This document shows positions 36,255 through 42,949 of a stretch of DNA of 42,949 nucleotides, piece by piece. The first letter of the stretch is position 1; each line of letters begins with the position of its first letter. The stretch is from Aliivibrio sifiae. GTDB taxonomy: Bacteria > Pseudomonadota > Gammaproteobacteria > Enterobacterales > Vibrionaceae. The notes below the pieces were generated by a model. That model was not told where the DNA came from. It saw nothing but the letters and a program-made list of their open reading frames with translations, and searched no databases. The position numbers and the translations under genes were made by a program. Location of the stretch: assembly GCF_002954705.1 (NCBI RefSeq), contig NZ_MSCO01000001.1, positions 1,885,969 through 1,928,917 on the forward strand, read 5' to 3'.

Positions 36255-38654
36255 ATGCACAACGTAACTCCAATAAACGAATACCCGAAATTCTGGGCAG
36301 AATGCTATGGAACAGCCCCTTTCTTTCCGACTTCTCGTAAAGAAATGGACCAACTTGGTTGGGATAGCTGTGACATTATCATTGTAACTGGGGATGCGTA
36401 TGTGGATCACCCAAGCTTTGGTATGGCAATCATCGGACGTTTGCTAGAAGCACAAGGCTTCCGCGTTGGTATTATTGCTCAACCAAAATGGGATAATAAA
36501 GACGAATTCATGGCTCTTGGTCAACCAAATTTATTCTTTGGTATCACCGCGGGTAACATGGATTCAATGATCAACCGTTATACCTCAGATAAAAAACTTC
36601 GTCACGATGATGCATATACTCCAAACAACGAAGGTGGTAAGCGCCCTGACCGTGCAGTATTAGTTTATTCTCAACGCTGTCGTGAAGCCTTTAAAGATAC
36701 TCCTATCGTATTAGGTGGTATTGAGGCAAGCCTCCGTCGTTTAGCGCATTATGACTACTGGTCAGATAAAGTTCGTCGCTCTGTATTATTTGATGCAAAA
36801 GGTGACATTCTTCTGTTTGGTAATGCTGAACGTGCATTGGTTGAAGTTGCTCATCGCCTTGCCAATGGCGAAGATGTAAAAACAATGACTAATATCCGCG
36901 GTACTGCTGTAAATTTACCAGCAGAACCTGAAGGCTTTAGAATCATTGACTCTTCTCGTATTGAAAAGCCGGGTAAAGTTGCTTTTGTTCCTATCAATCC
37001 ATACGCAACAGAAGAGCAATGTGAAACCAACAAAGCAGAAGTAAAAGAAGAACAGCCGCAAGTAATTACAGTAACGGCTTCTCGTCATGATTCAAAAACG
37101 ACAGCAATTCGAATTCCACCATTTGAAAAATTAAATGGCGACCGTATTCTTTATGCTCACGCTAGCCGTATTATGCATTTAGAAACCAACCCATACTCTG
37201 GCCGAGCATTGATCCAGCGCCATGGTGACCGTGAATTATGGGTAAACCAAGCGCCTATCCCTCTAACAACAGAAGAGATGGATTTTGTATTTGATCTGCC
37301 TTACGCGCGTGTTCCACACCCTATGTATGGCAAAGCGAAGATCCCTGCGTATGACATGATCAAAACATCAGTCAACATTATGCGTGGGTGTTTTGGTGGG
37401 TGTTCGTTCTGTAGTATTACAGAGCACGAAGGTCGTATAATTCAGAACCGTTCTAAAGAATCGATTATTAGTGAATTAGAAGAAATTCGCGACAAAGTTC
37501 CTGGATTTACCGGTACGATCTCAGATCTTGGTGGTCCAACAGCAAATATGTACCGTTTAGGTTGTTCAATACCTAAGGCGGAGGCAACGTGTCGTCGACC
37601 TTCTTGTGTCTTCCCTAAGATCTGTGACAAATTAAATACCGATCACGTACATACGATTGATTTGTACCGTGAAGCGCGCAAAGTAAAAGGCGTGAAGAAA
37701 GTATTAATTGCCTCTGGTGTTCGTTACGATTTGGCGATTGAATCTCCAGAATACGTACGTGAGCTAGTCACCCACCACGTTGGCGGTTATTTAAAGATTG
37801 CTCCTGAACATACCGAAAAAGGCCCATTAGATTTAATGATGAAGCCAGGAATGGGAACGTATGATCGCTTCAAGTCTATGTTTGAAAAATACAGCCAAGA
37901 AGCCGGTAAGAAACAATATCTTATCCCTTACTTTATCTCTGCTCACCCAGGTACAGAAGATGAAGACATGCTGAACCTAGCTATGTGGCTCAAGAAAAAT
38001 AATCTTGAATGTGATCAGGTTCAGAACTTCTACCCATCGCCAATGTGTAATGCTACCTCCATGTATTACTCAGAAACAAACCCACTGAAGCGCGTGAAAT
38101 ATAAAAAACGTGAAGATGTGACCGTAGCTAAAGGTGAGCGTCAACGTCGACTGCATAAAGGTTTATTACGTTATCACGATCCTAAAAACTGGAAAATGAT
38201 CCGTGAAGCACTAACAGAAATGGGCAAAAAGCATCTTATTGGTGACAAGCCACATTGTTTAGTACCTGAAGACGATATCGATACACAAACACCTGCAGAA
38301 CGTCGTCAAACGGGACGTCACGGTGCGAAACGTTTTGCGACTAAGCATACTCAAGCACAGTTTGATGGCGACCCACGAAACAGTAACAATCGTGGTGCTC
38401 AAAATAAGAATAATCGTAACGGCAAACCTAACTCACAAGGTCAAGGCCAAAACCGTTCTGGTAATGGTGGAAAACAGGCAGGACACGCTAGTTCAGATAA
38501 ACCAGCATCAAGCGGACAGAAAAATGGCGTTCGTAATGGTTATTCAAACAATAAGCCAAGTGGCAATGGTAAACCTAAAGCGACTGGTGGTAACAAACCT
38601 ACGGGTAATAAACCAAGCGGTACTGGTGCTAAACGTAAACCAAAGCACCGTTAA
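36255..38654 (+). CDS. ygiQ: YgiQ-family radical SAM protein
   Basis: This 799-aa protein has an N-terminal UPF0313 domain (from [20 protein letters not shown]), a radical SAM core with the Cx3Cx2C cluster motif [10 protein letters not shown] near residue 379, and the YgiQ-specific region [15 protein letters not shown]. The C-terminal 100 or so residues are a low-complexity Asn/Gly/Lys/Ser-rich tail with repeated NKPSGNGKP-like units ending KRKPKHR, probably disordered and basic. The natural reaction of YgiQ is unknown. The start ATG has GAGGT seven bases upstream. It appears monocistronic. Confidence 0.93.
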   Translation: MHNVTPINEYPKFWAECYGTAPFFPTSRKEMDQLGWDSCDIIIVTGDAYVDHPSFGMAIIGRLLEAQGFRVGIIAQPKWDNKDEFMALGQPNLFFGITAGNMDSMINRYTSDKKLRHDDAYTPNNEGGKRPDRAVLVYSQRCREAFKDTPIVLGGIEASLRRLAHYDYWSDKVRRSVLFDAKGDILLFGNAERALVEVAHRLANGEDVKTMTNIRGTAVNLPAEPEGFRIIDSSRIEKPGKVAFVPINPYATEEQCETNKAEVKEEQPQVITVTASRHDSKTTAIRIPPFEKLNGDRILYAHASRIMHLETNPYSGRALIQRHGDRELWVNQAPIPLTTEEMDFVFDLPYARVPHPMYGKAKIPAYDMIKTSVNIMRGCFGGCSFCSITEHEGRIIQNRSKESIISELEEIRDKVPGFTGTISDLGGPTANMYRLGCSIPKAEATCRRPSCVFPKICDKLNTDHVHTIDLYREARKVKGVKKVLIASGVRYDLAIESPEYVRELVTHHVGGYLKIAPEHTEKGPLDLMMKPGMGTYDRFKSMFEKYSQEAGKKQYLIPYFISAHPGTEDEDMLNLAMWLKKNNLECDQVQNFYPSPMCNATSMYYSETNPLKRVKYKKREDVTVAKGERQRRLHKGLLRYHDPKNWKMIREALTEMGKKHLIGDKPHCLVPEDDIDTQTPAERRQTGRHGAKRFATKHTQAQFDGDPRNSNNRGAQNKNNRNGKPNSQGQGQNRSGNGGKQAGHASSDKPASSGQKNGVRNGYSNNKPSGNGKPKATGGNKPTGNKPSGTGAKRKPKHR

Positions 38655-38671
38655 TTAAATTAACAAGCATA

Positions 38672-38702
38672 AAAAAAGCGAACCAATGCGGTTCGCTTTT
38701 TT
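38672..38702. terminator. Bidirectional terminator between ygiQ and tyrS
   Basis: GCGAACC (38678-38684) pairs with GGTTCGC (38690-38696), extended by A6/T6, around a five-base loop. It can end both convergent genes. Confidence 0.92.
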
Positions 38703-38758
38703 ATTATCTGAATATAAAGTAATGAAGTAGGACTCCCTACTCCACTATTAATTTATTC

Positions 38759-40039
38759 TTACTTCCAAACGTATAAGTTAAACAGCTTTTTACCACGCTT
38801 GATTACGCTGTATTTACCGAATAATGCGTCTTCTTTCTTAAGAACAACTTCAGAATCAGCAACTTTTTCGCCGTTTACTGAAACCGCACCATTACCAATA
38901 AATTCACGCGCCATCTTATTTGATTTTGCTAGTTCAGATTGAGTCAATACTTCAACGATAGTTTGCTCTGAAGCTTCAAGTTCAGTCATTGGTAGACCAT
39001 CTTGTGCTAGTTGCGCTAAATCAGTTTCAGTTAGTGATGCTAAATCACCAGAGAACAATGCGTCAGTAATACGGATAGAAGAAGCTAAACCTTCCTCACC
39101 GTGAACTAAACGAGTCACTTCTTTAGCAAGTACACCTTGACCAGCAGGACGACCTTGAACACTCTTATCACTTTCTTCAATTGCAGCAATTTCATCTACA
39201 GATAGGAAAGTGAAGAAACGTAGGAAGTTATATACGTCAGCATCCGCAGTACCCAACCAGAATTGGTAGAAAGCGTATGGTGATGTTTTGCTTGGGTCTA
39301 ACCAAATTGTGCCTGATTCAGTCTTACCAAATTTAGTACCATCTGATTTAGTTACCAGCGGTAAAGTTAAGCCAAATACTTTATTACGGTTCATACGACG
39401 AGTTAGATCGATACCACCAGTGATGTTACCCCACTGATCAGAACCACCTATTTGAAGCGTACATTCTTTTGCTTTGTTTAACGCAGCAAAGTCATACGAT
39501 TGAAGCAGCATGTAGCTGAACTCAGTAAATGAGATACCAGAACCTTCACGGTCGATACGCTGTTTTACTGACTCTTTTTGAATCATTGCATTTACGCTGA
39601 AATGCTTACCGATATCACGCATGAATTCGATTACATTGATTTCACCAATCCAATCTAGGTTATTCACTACTTCTGCGCCATTTTTCTCTTCTGTAAATTC
39701 AACAAAAGCAGAAACTTGAGCACGGATTTTATTAACCCAATCACCAACAACATCAGAGGTATTCAATTGACGCTCTGCCGCTTTAAAACTTGGATCACCA
39801 ATTAAACCAGTAGCGCCACCAACAAGAGCTAATGGCTTATGGCCCGCTTGTTGAAAACGCTTAAGAACTAACAAAGGTACTAGGCTACCAATGTGTAGGC
39901 TGTCTGCTGTCGGATCGAAACCACAATAGAGAGTACGACAGTCAGTTGAAAGGTGCTCAGCTAATTCTTCGTCTGCTGTGCACTGTGCAATAAGCCCACG
40001 AGCTTTTAAATCCTGCAATAATTCATTTGTTGCTGTCAT
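38759..40039 (-). CDS. tyrS: Tyrosyl-tRNA synthetase
   Basis: The 426-aa class I synthetase charges tRNA-Tyr. The HIGH-type motif is HIGS at 49-52 within [18 protein letters not shown]. The KMSKS equivalent is KFGKT in [12 protein letters not shown], the form typical of the TyrS group that includes E. coli TyrS. The specificity region is [24 protein letters not shown] in family pattern. A C-terminal S4 RNA-binding domain covers about 360-426 ([18 protein letters not shown]). The length matches E. coli TyrS (424 aa). Confidence 0.97.
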   Translation of the reverse strand: MTATNELLQDLKARGLIAQCTADEELAEHLSTDCRTLYCGFDPTADSLHIGSLVPLLVLKRFQQAGHKPLALVGGATGLIGDPSFKAAERQLNTSDVVGDWVNKIRAQVSAFVEFTEEKNGAEVVNNLDWIGEINVIEFMRDIGKHFSVNAMIQKESVKQRIDREGSGISFTEFSYMLLQSYDFAALNKAKECTLQIGGSDQWGNITGGIDLTRRMNRNKVFGLTLPLVTKSDGTKFGKTESGTIWLDPSKTSPYAFYQFWLGTADADVYNFLRFFTFLSVDEIAAIEESDKSVQGRPAGQGVLAKEVTRLVHGEEGLASSIRITDALFSGDLASLTETDLAQLAQDGLPMTELEASEQTIVEVLTQSELAKSNKMAREFIGNGAVSVNGEKVADSEVVLKKEDALFGKYSVIKRGKKLFNLYVWK

Positions 40040-40396
40040 AGATAACCTACTTGTACTCTAAATTTCGGTATAAAAAAGAAGATTCGATTTTACACATTTA
40101 CCCGCTAAATAACAGACTTTGTGAGTAAAAAGACCATGTGCACAGCCTTCTATTTTTTATCCCTCTTTGAACTCAATAATTCCCGTTACAATTACTTTCA
40201 TTTTTACACTCGAAAAGTTCAAAATCTGACCTATATTTATCGTAAAGAAGTGTCATTTTGTGATGCTTAACTCAAACAAAAACAATGTTATTTTTGAAAG
40301 CTTGAATCTGCTATCTACGCCCATATTTCTTTTATAGGTGTTGCTAATATACATTTACTTAGTTGCTATTTCTTTCTATCTTGCTAAGGAAAAAGA
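40040..40396. other. 357-base divergent intergenic region tyrS/relV
   Basis: The region is AT-rich with no ORF of note and no recognisable riboswitch, tRNA or strong hairpin. It must hold the promoters of tyrS (minus) and the relV-like gene (plus). Neither can be assigned with confidence. An AAGGA element lies seven bases or so before the relV ATG. Confidence 0.5.
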
Positions 40397-41167
40397 ATGA
40401 AAAAGTTTGCCCGTGCCGCCGTCTTAATGGTCCTTGTCTTTGGACGACCTCAAGCACAAGCTTCATCATTAATTGAGTTTATTGAACCTGATTATCAAGA
40501 AGCAAATCAATCAGAAATCGATCACCAACATGTCCTTCACAGCCTAAACGGTCTACTTTCAATTCAAAGTTGGAACCATTTCTCATCCCAACCTTATGAT
40601 GATTTTGATATTTTGAACTCTAAAGCTCATCAAGCTCAGAGAGAATTAGAAAACATCTGCAAAGAGACCGCATTAATGTCTAATGCTCAATCTCAATTTG
40701 CTGGTGTAAAAAGCTCAGAACGCGCACTATTGAAAATTGAACAAGAGCTCAATGGTCAAGTAAATAAACTAACGGATATCGCAAGAGCAACCGTTGTTGC
40801 TGACTCTATCCCTGATTTAATTACTGCTTACGAGTCAATAAACAGAGAAACAACGGTACTCAGTGTCACGAACCGTTTCGCTCAACCAGCAAAGTCAGGC
40901 TATCGAGATATCAAATTATTAGTAGAATTACCAAAGACAAAACTGGTTGCAGAAATACAACTTCATTTAAAAGACATTGCTACAGTAAAAAATGGAGCAG
41001 AGCATAAGCTTTACGAAGAAATTCAAAGTATTGAACGTATCGCTTTTGTAAACCGACGAAAATCAACTCAGTTTGAACAAGCTCGAATTAGCAAACTTAG
41101 AAGTTTATCTCAATCTCTGTATTCAGATGCTTGGCAAGGCTACCTTCCAACTAAAGCCTCTGCCTAA
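40397..41167 (+). CDS. relV: RelV-like small alarmone synthetase (RelA/SpoT domain)
   Basis: The 256-aa protein has a RelA/SpoT nucleotidyltransferase-like domain: GVKSSERALLKIE (Lys105), KLTDIARATVVADS (Asp127, Arg130), AKSGYRDIKLLVELP and LVAEIQLHLKD (Glu186), then EHKLYEEI. These residues sit two positions earlier than Lys107, Asp129, Arg132 and Glu188, which I recall as essential in Vibrio cholerae RelV, so (p)ppGpp synthesis from GTP/GDP and ATP is likely. No hydrolase, TGS or ACT domain is present. The N-terminus looks like a Sec signal peptide: basic start, AAVLMVLVF core, AQA cleavage site. That is odd for an enzyme using cytosolic ATP. A strong terminator follows. Confidence 0.8.
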   Translation: MKKFARAAVLMVLVFGRPQAQASSLIEFIEPDYQEANQSEIDHQHVLHSLNGLLSIQSWNHFSSQPYDDFDILNSKAHQAQRELENICKETALMSNAQSQFAGVKSSERALLKIEQELNGQVNKLTDIARATVVADSIPDLITAYESINRETTVLSVTNRFAQPAKSGYRDIKLLVELPKTKLVAEIQLHLKDIATVKNGAEHKLYEEIQSIERIAFVNRRKSTQFEQARISKLRSLSQSLYSDAWQGYLPTKASA

Positions 41168-41172
41168 ACAAA

Positions 41173-41206
41173 AAAAGAGCAATCAATATTCTTTGATTGC
41201 TCTTTT
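41173..41206. terminator. Bidirectional terminator between relV and a YnhF-like gene
   Basis: AAAAGAGCAATCAA (41173-41186) pairs perfectly with TTGATTGCTCTTTT (41193-41206) around a six-base loop. It lies after relV on plus and after the micro-gene on minus. Confidence 0.92.
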
Positions 41207-41228
41207 CATATATATATCTGCTATTTAT

Positions 41229-41318
41229 TCATGCCATCAAAACTAAACTTCCAAAGAAAGCTAATCCCGAAAACACAACTATAGTTGTAATTAAAGCAAA
41301 CTTAAAATCACTATCCAT
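41229..41318 (-). CDS. ynhF: YnhF/CydH-like 29-aa membrane protein
   Basis: This 29-aa ORF is missed by usual length cut-offs. It starts MDSDFKFALITTIVVFSG and continues with a hydrophobic LAFFGSLVLMA. The pattern (M-x-x-D-x-KF-x-L-x-TTI-x-V) matches E. coli YnhF, identified as the CydH subunit of cytochrome bd-I oxidase. A full Shine-Dalgarno AAGGAGT lies six or so bases upstream of the ATG, and a terminator lies 22 bases after the stop, so it reads as a real gene. It forms one transmembrane helix. Association with a bd oxidase is inferred from the family; no cyd genes are nearby. Confidence 0.8.
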   Translation of the reverse strand: MDSDFKFALITTIVVFSGLAFFGSLVLMA

Positions 41319-41478
41319 AACGACTCCTTGTTTTATCAGTAACAAAAAATTAACAGTAATTTGAAGTGTCTTCAAGGAATCAGGTTAACTAAGCCATCAA
41401 GTTGGTATTAACATCACAATGTCTACATAATACGTTAAATATGAGTACAAAATATCATCACAAAATTTAGGAGTTCAG

Positions 41479-42060
41479 ATGAAACGGATAGCACTACTAG
41501 CCCTAATAGCAACAGCCCCTTTCCCTACTTTTGCTCAATTTTATATCACACCAGCAATAGGGATCGCAGCAGGCGGGGAAGTTGAAAATCAAAACGGTGA
41601 TACTTTTAAAATAAAGAACAATGAGACTTTATCATTCGCTTTAGAAACGGATATGGATGCTGGCCGTATTGGTTTATTTTACAGCACTCAAAGTAGTGAA
41701 GTAAAAACATTAGGTAATAAGTCTCGCTTTGATTATTTACACTTTCAAAGTGCACTAGATTATCCATTAACGAAACGCCTCAGTTCTTTTTTCGGTTTAA
41801 GTATTGGTGCAACCTATACCGATGTTGATTGGAGTGAAGAAAATATTAACTTCTCAGCAGGTGCTTTCACTGGTTTGCAGTACCATTTTACTAATAATTT
41901 AGCCTTACAGCTTGAAGCTCGTTGGTTAGGTACAGCAGTCGATAACGATATCGACAGCACTTGTATTTCAGAACCTGCGCAAACTCGCTGTGTTATTCGC
42001 TACGAAAGTAGTTGGATAAATCAAGTTCAAGGAAACCTTGGATTGCGTTTTAGTTTTTAG
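41479..42060 (+). CDS. Small outer-membrane beta-barrel protein
   Basis: The 193-aa protein has a clear Sec signal (KRIALLALIATAPFPTFA, cleavage before QFY). The mature region is composed of alternating polar/hydrophobic strands: GRIGLFYSTQSS, FDYLHFQSALDYPL, LSSFFGLSIGATYTDVDW, AFTGLQYHF and LALQLEARWLG. It ends with GNLGLRFSF, with the terminal Phe needed by the BAM complex. The size suggests an eight-strand barrel of the OmpA/OmpW/OmpX-like class. Two Cys in a late loop (DSTCISEPAQTRC) could form a disulfide. AGGAG precedes the ATG. No specific function is assigned. Confidence 0.85.
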   Translation: MKRIALLALIATAPFPTFAQFYITPAIGIAAGGEVENQNGDTFKIKNNETLSFALETDMDAGRIGLFYSTQSSEVKTLGNKSRFDYLHFQSALDYPLTKRLSSFFGLSIGATYTDVDWSEENINFSAGAFTGLQYHFTNNLALQLEARWLGTAVDNDIDSTCISEPAQTRCVIRYESSWINQVQGNLGLRFSF

Positions 42061-42416
42061 CTTAGATAGGCATTTCTTTTTAATAATTCCGATTGAGGTG
42101 CTTATTTTCTCATCAATTGGAATTATTTATAAAAAACACAATCATTTAATTAACCTTATTTTAACAATATCACTATCCACATAAGAATACCCCGTCAATA
42201 CCTCCCCCTAGAAAAAACGAATAAATCAGAACAAAACCCTAATAACACTATATTTAACTACCTTTATGTAGCATTGCCTTAACAATTATAAATAGGTAAT
42301 CTGGCTGTAATGCTTAGCTAATACCTCTAGTTTGAGCAAATTAATTTTAATTTAAATAGAGAATGATACTAAATAGGTTTCAATTCTCAGGGAAAAGTTT
42401 CTTAAAGGAGTATTTT
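42061..42416. other. 356-base intergenic region upstream of the transporter gene
   Basis: The first part contains a 15-base-pair inverted repeat, 42082-42096 with 42113-42127 (AATAATTCC... / ...GGAATTATT, one G-U pair), a probable weak terminator of the outer-membrane protein gene, though its T-tract is poor. A second pairing, AGCATT+GCC (42270-42278) with GGC+AATGCT (42303-42314), may fold in the leader. No ORF or known riboswitch motif is seen. Confidence 0.45.
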
Positions 42417-42949
42417 ATGAAGCGTGAGCAATGGGGATCTCGTGCAGGATTTATTCTTGCCGCAGTAGGATCTGCTATCGGTCTAGGTAATATATGGCGC
42501 TTTCCATACATGGCATATGAAAATGGCGGTGGTGCTTTCTTCATCCCTTATCTATTTGCAATGTTAACTGCTGGTATTCCATTTATGATAATGGAATTTG
42601 GTATGGGCCATAAATTCAGAGGCTCAGCACCACGAACATTTGCAAAACTAAATCAAAAATACGAATGGCTTGGTTGGTTTCAAGTTCTCATTGCTGCAGT
42701 TATTGCTGTGTATTATGTTGCCGTTATTGGCTGGGCAATTTCTTATTTTAGTATGTCTTTCTCTCAAAGTTGGGGACAAGATACTAACGCTTATTTCTTC
42801 AGCGAATACCTGAAATTAGGCGATAATTCACCAACAAAACTTGGCAGTATCCAATGGCATATCGCTATCCCAATGGTGATTGCTTGGGCTATCACTTTTA
42901 CAGCTATCTTTGGTGGTGTAAAACGCGGTATCGAGCGAGCAAGTAAAAG
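42417..42949 (+). CDS. Sodium-dependent transporter, neurotransmitter:sodium symporter family (partial)
   Basis: The first 177 residues are visible and the gene is cut by the window end. The start MKREQWGSRAGFILAAVGSAIGLGNIWRFPYMAYENGGGAFF, in family pattern, is the LeuT/NSS signature: the unwound TM1 with the sodium- and substrate-binding GSAIGLGN, and NGGGAF before TM2. Further helices include IPYLFAMLTAGIPFMIMEFG and FQVLIAAVIAVYYVAVIGWA. These proteins import amino acids or related solutes with Na+, which fits a marine organism. AAAGGAG lies six or so bases before the ATG. The substrate is unknown. Confidence 0.93.
   Translation, partial: MKREQWGSRAGFILAAVGSAIGLGNIWRFPYMAYENGGGAFFIPYLFAMLTAGIPFMIMEFGMGHKFRGSAPRTFAKLNQKYEWLGWFQVLIAAVIAVYYVAVIGWAISYFSMSFSQSWGQDTNAYFFSEYLKLGDNSPTKLGSIQWHIAIPMVIAWAITFTAIFGGVKRGIERASK

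Noticed and set aside
42061-42416. Glycine riboswitch in front of the sodium symporter gene
   Set aside because: The conserved glycine-aptamer core sequences are missing, and only generic AT-rich pairings were found.
1-42949. tRNA/rRNA genes, insertion sequences, prophage or CRISPR arrays
   Set aside because: No cloverleaf-like sequence, transposase or integrase ORF, or regularly spaced direct repeats were seen. The only tandem repeats are in-frame within hubP and the ygiQ tail.

Overview
The window looks like chromosomal DNA of a marine gammaproteobacterium of the family Vibrionaceae, most likely Aliivibrio (A. fischeri group). The base composition is AT-rich. Blocks follow E. coli/Vibrio gene order (pdxB-asd/usg next to a FimV/HubP gene; fabB divergent from mnmC; ycgL-minCDE-rnd; fadD-slp-tsaB-yoaA; metE divergent from metR). 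A RelV-type small alarmone synthetase also points to vibrios. No tRNA, rRNA, insertion sequence, phage or CRISPR array was seen.

Layout. 1-2349 (minus): the C-terminally cut gene for a FimV/HubP polar landmark protein with acidic repeats. 2556-4699 (minus): asd and pdxB, overlapping by one base. 4847-8221: fabB (minus) and mnmC (plus), divergent, followed by a long near-perfect palindrome. 8360-9618 (minus): a MltB-family transglycosylase and ycgL. 9802-11567 (plus): minC-minD-minE. 11644-19258 (minus): rnd, fadD, an alpha/beta hydrolase, a Slp lipoprotein, a small unknown gene, tsaB and yoaA. 19506-20339 (plus): purU.

20401-29184 (minus) is the accessory part of the window. A second alpha/beta hydrolase is followed upstream by eight tightly packed genes (21331-29184). 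They encode a DarA-like flavodoxin-fold enzyme, a DarB-like KAS III, an unknown 138-aa protein, a BtrH-like acyltransferase, an ABC-2 exporter (ATPase and permease), an acyl carrier protein, a ketosynthase with a full Cys-His-His triad, and a ketosynthase-like partner without the catalytic Cys. This has the logic of a type II polyketide/fatty-acid system related to dialkylresorcinol pathways, with its own acyl transfer and export. It is the best candidate here for an undescribed system.

29452-36149: a Pmp3/YqaE-type micro-protein, metE and metR with MetJ- and MetR-like sites between them, a DUF4250 protein, an unknown multi-pass membrane protein, the C4-dicarboxylate carrier dcuC and a possible 26-aa membrane peptide. 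36255-42949: ygiQ (radical SAM), tyrS, a relV-like gene whose product begins with a convincing signal peptide, a 29-aa YnhF/CydH-like micro-protein that is easily missed, a small outer-membrane beta-barrel protein, and the start of a sodium:neurotransmitter-symporter family gene cut by the window end.

Most of the window is housekeeping: lysine/threonine/methionine and pyridoxal-phosphate synthesis, fatty-acid synthesis and activation, tRNA modification (MnmC, TsaB), division-site placement, one-carbon metabolism and translation. Many gene ends carry clear hairpin terminators, several of which can serve both strands.
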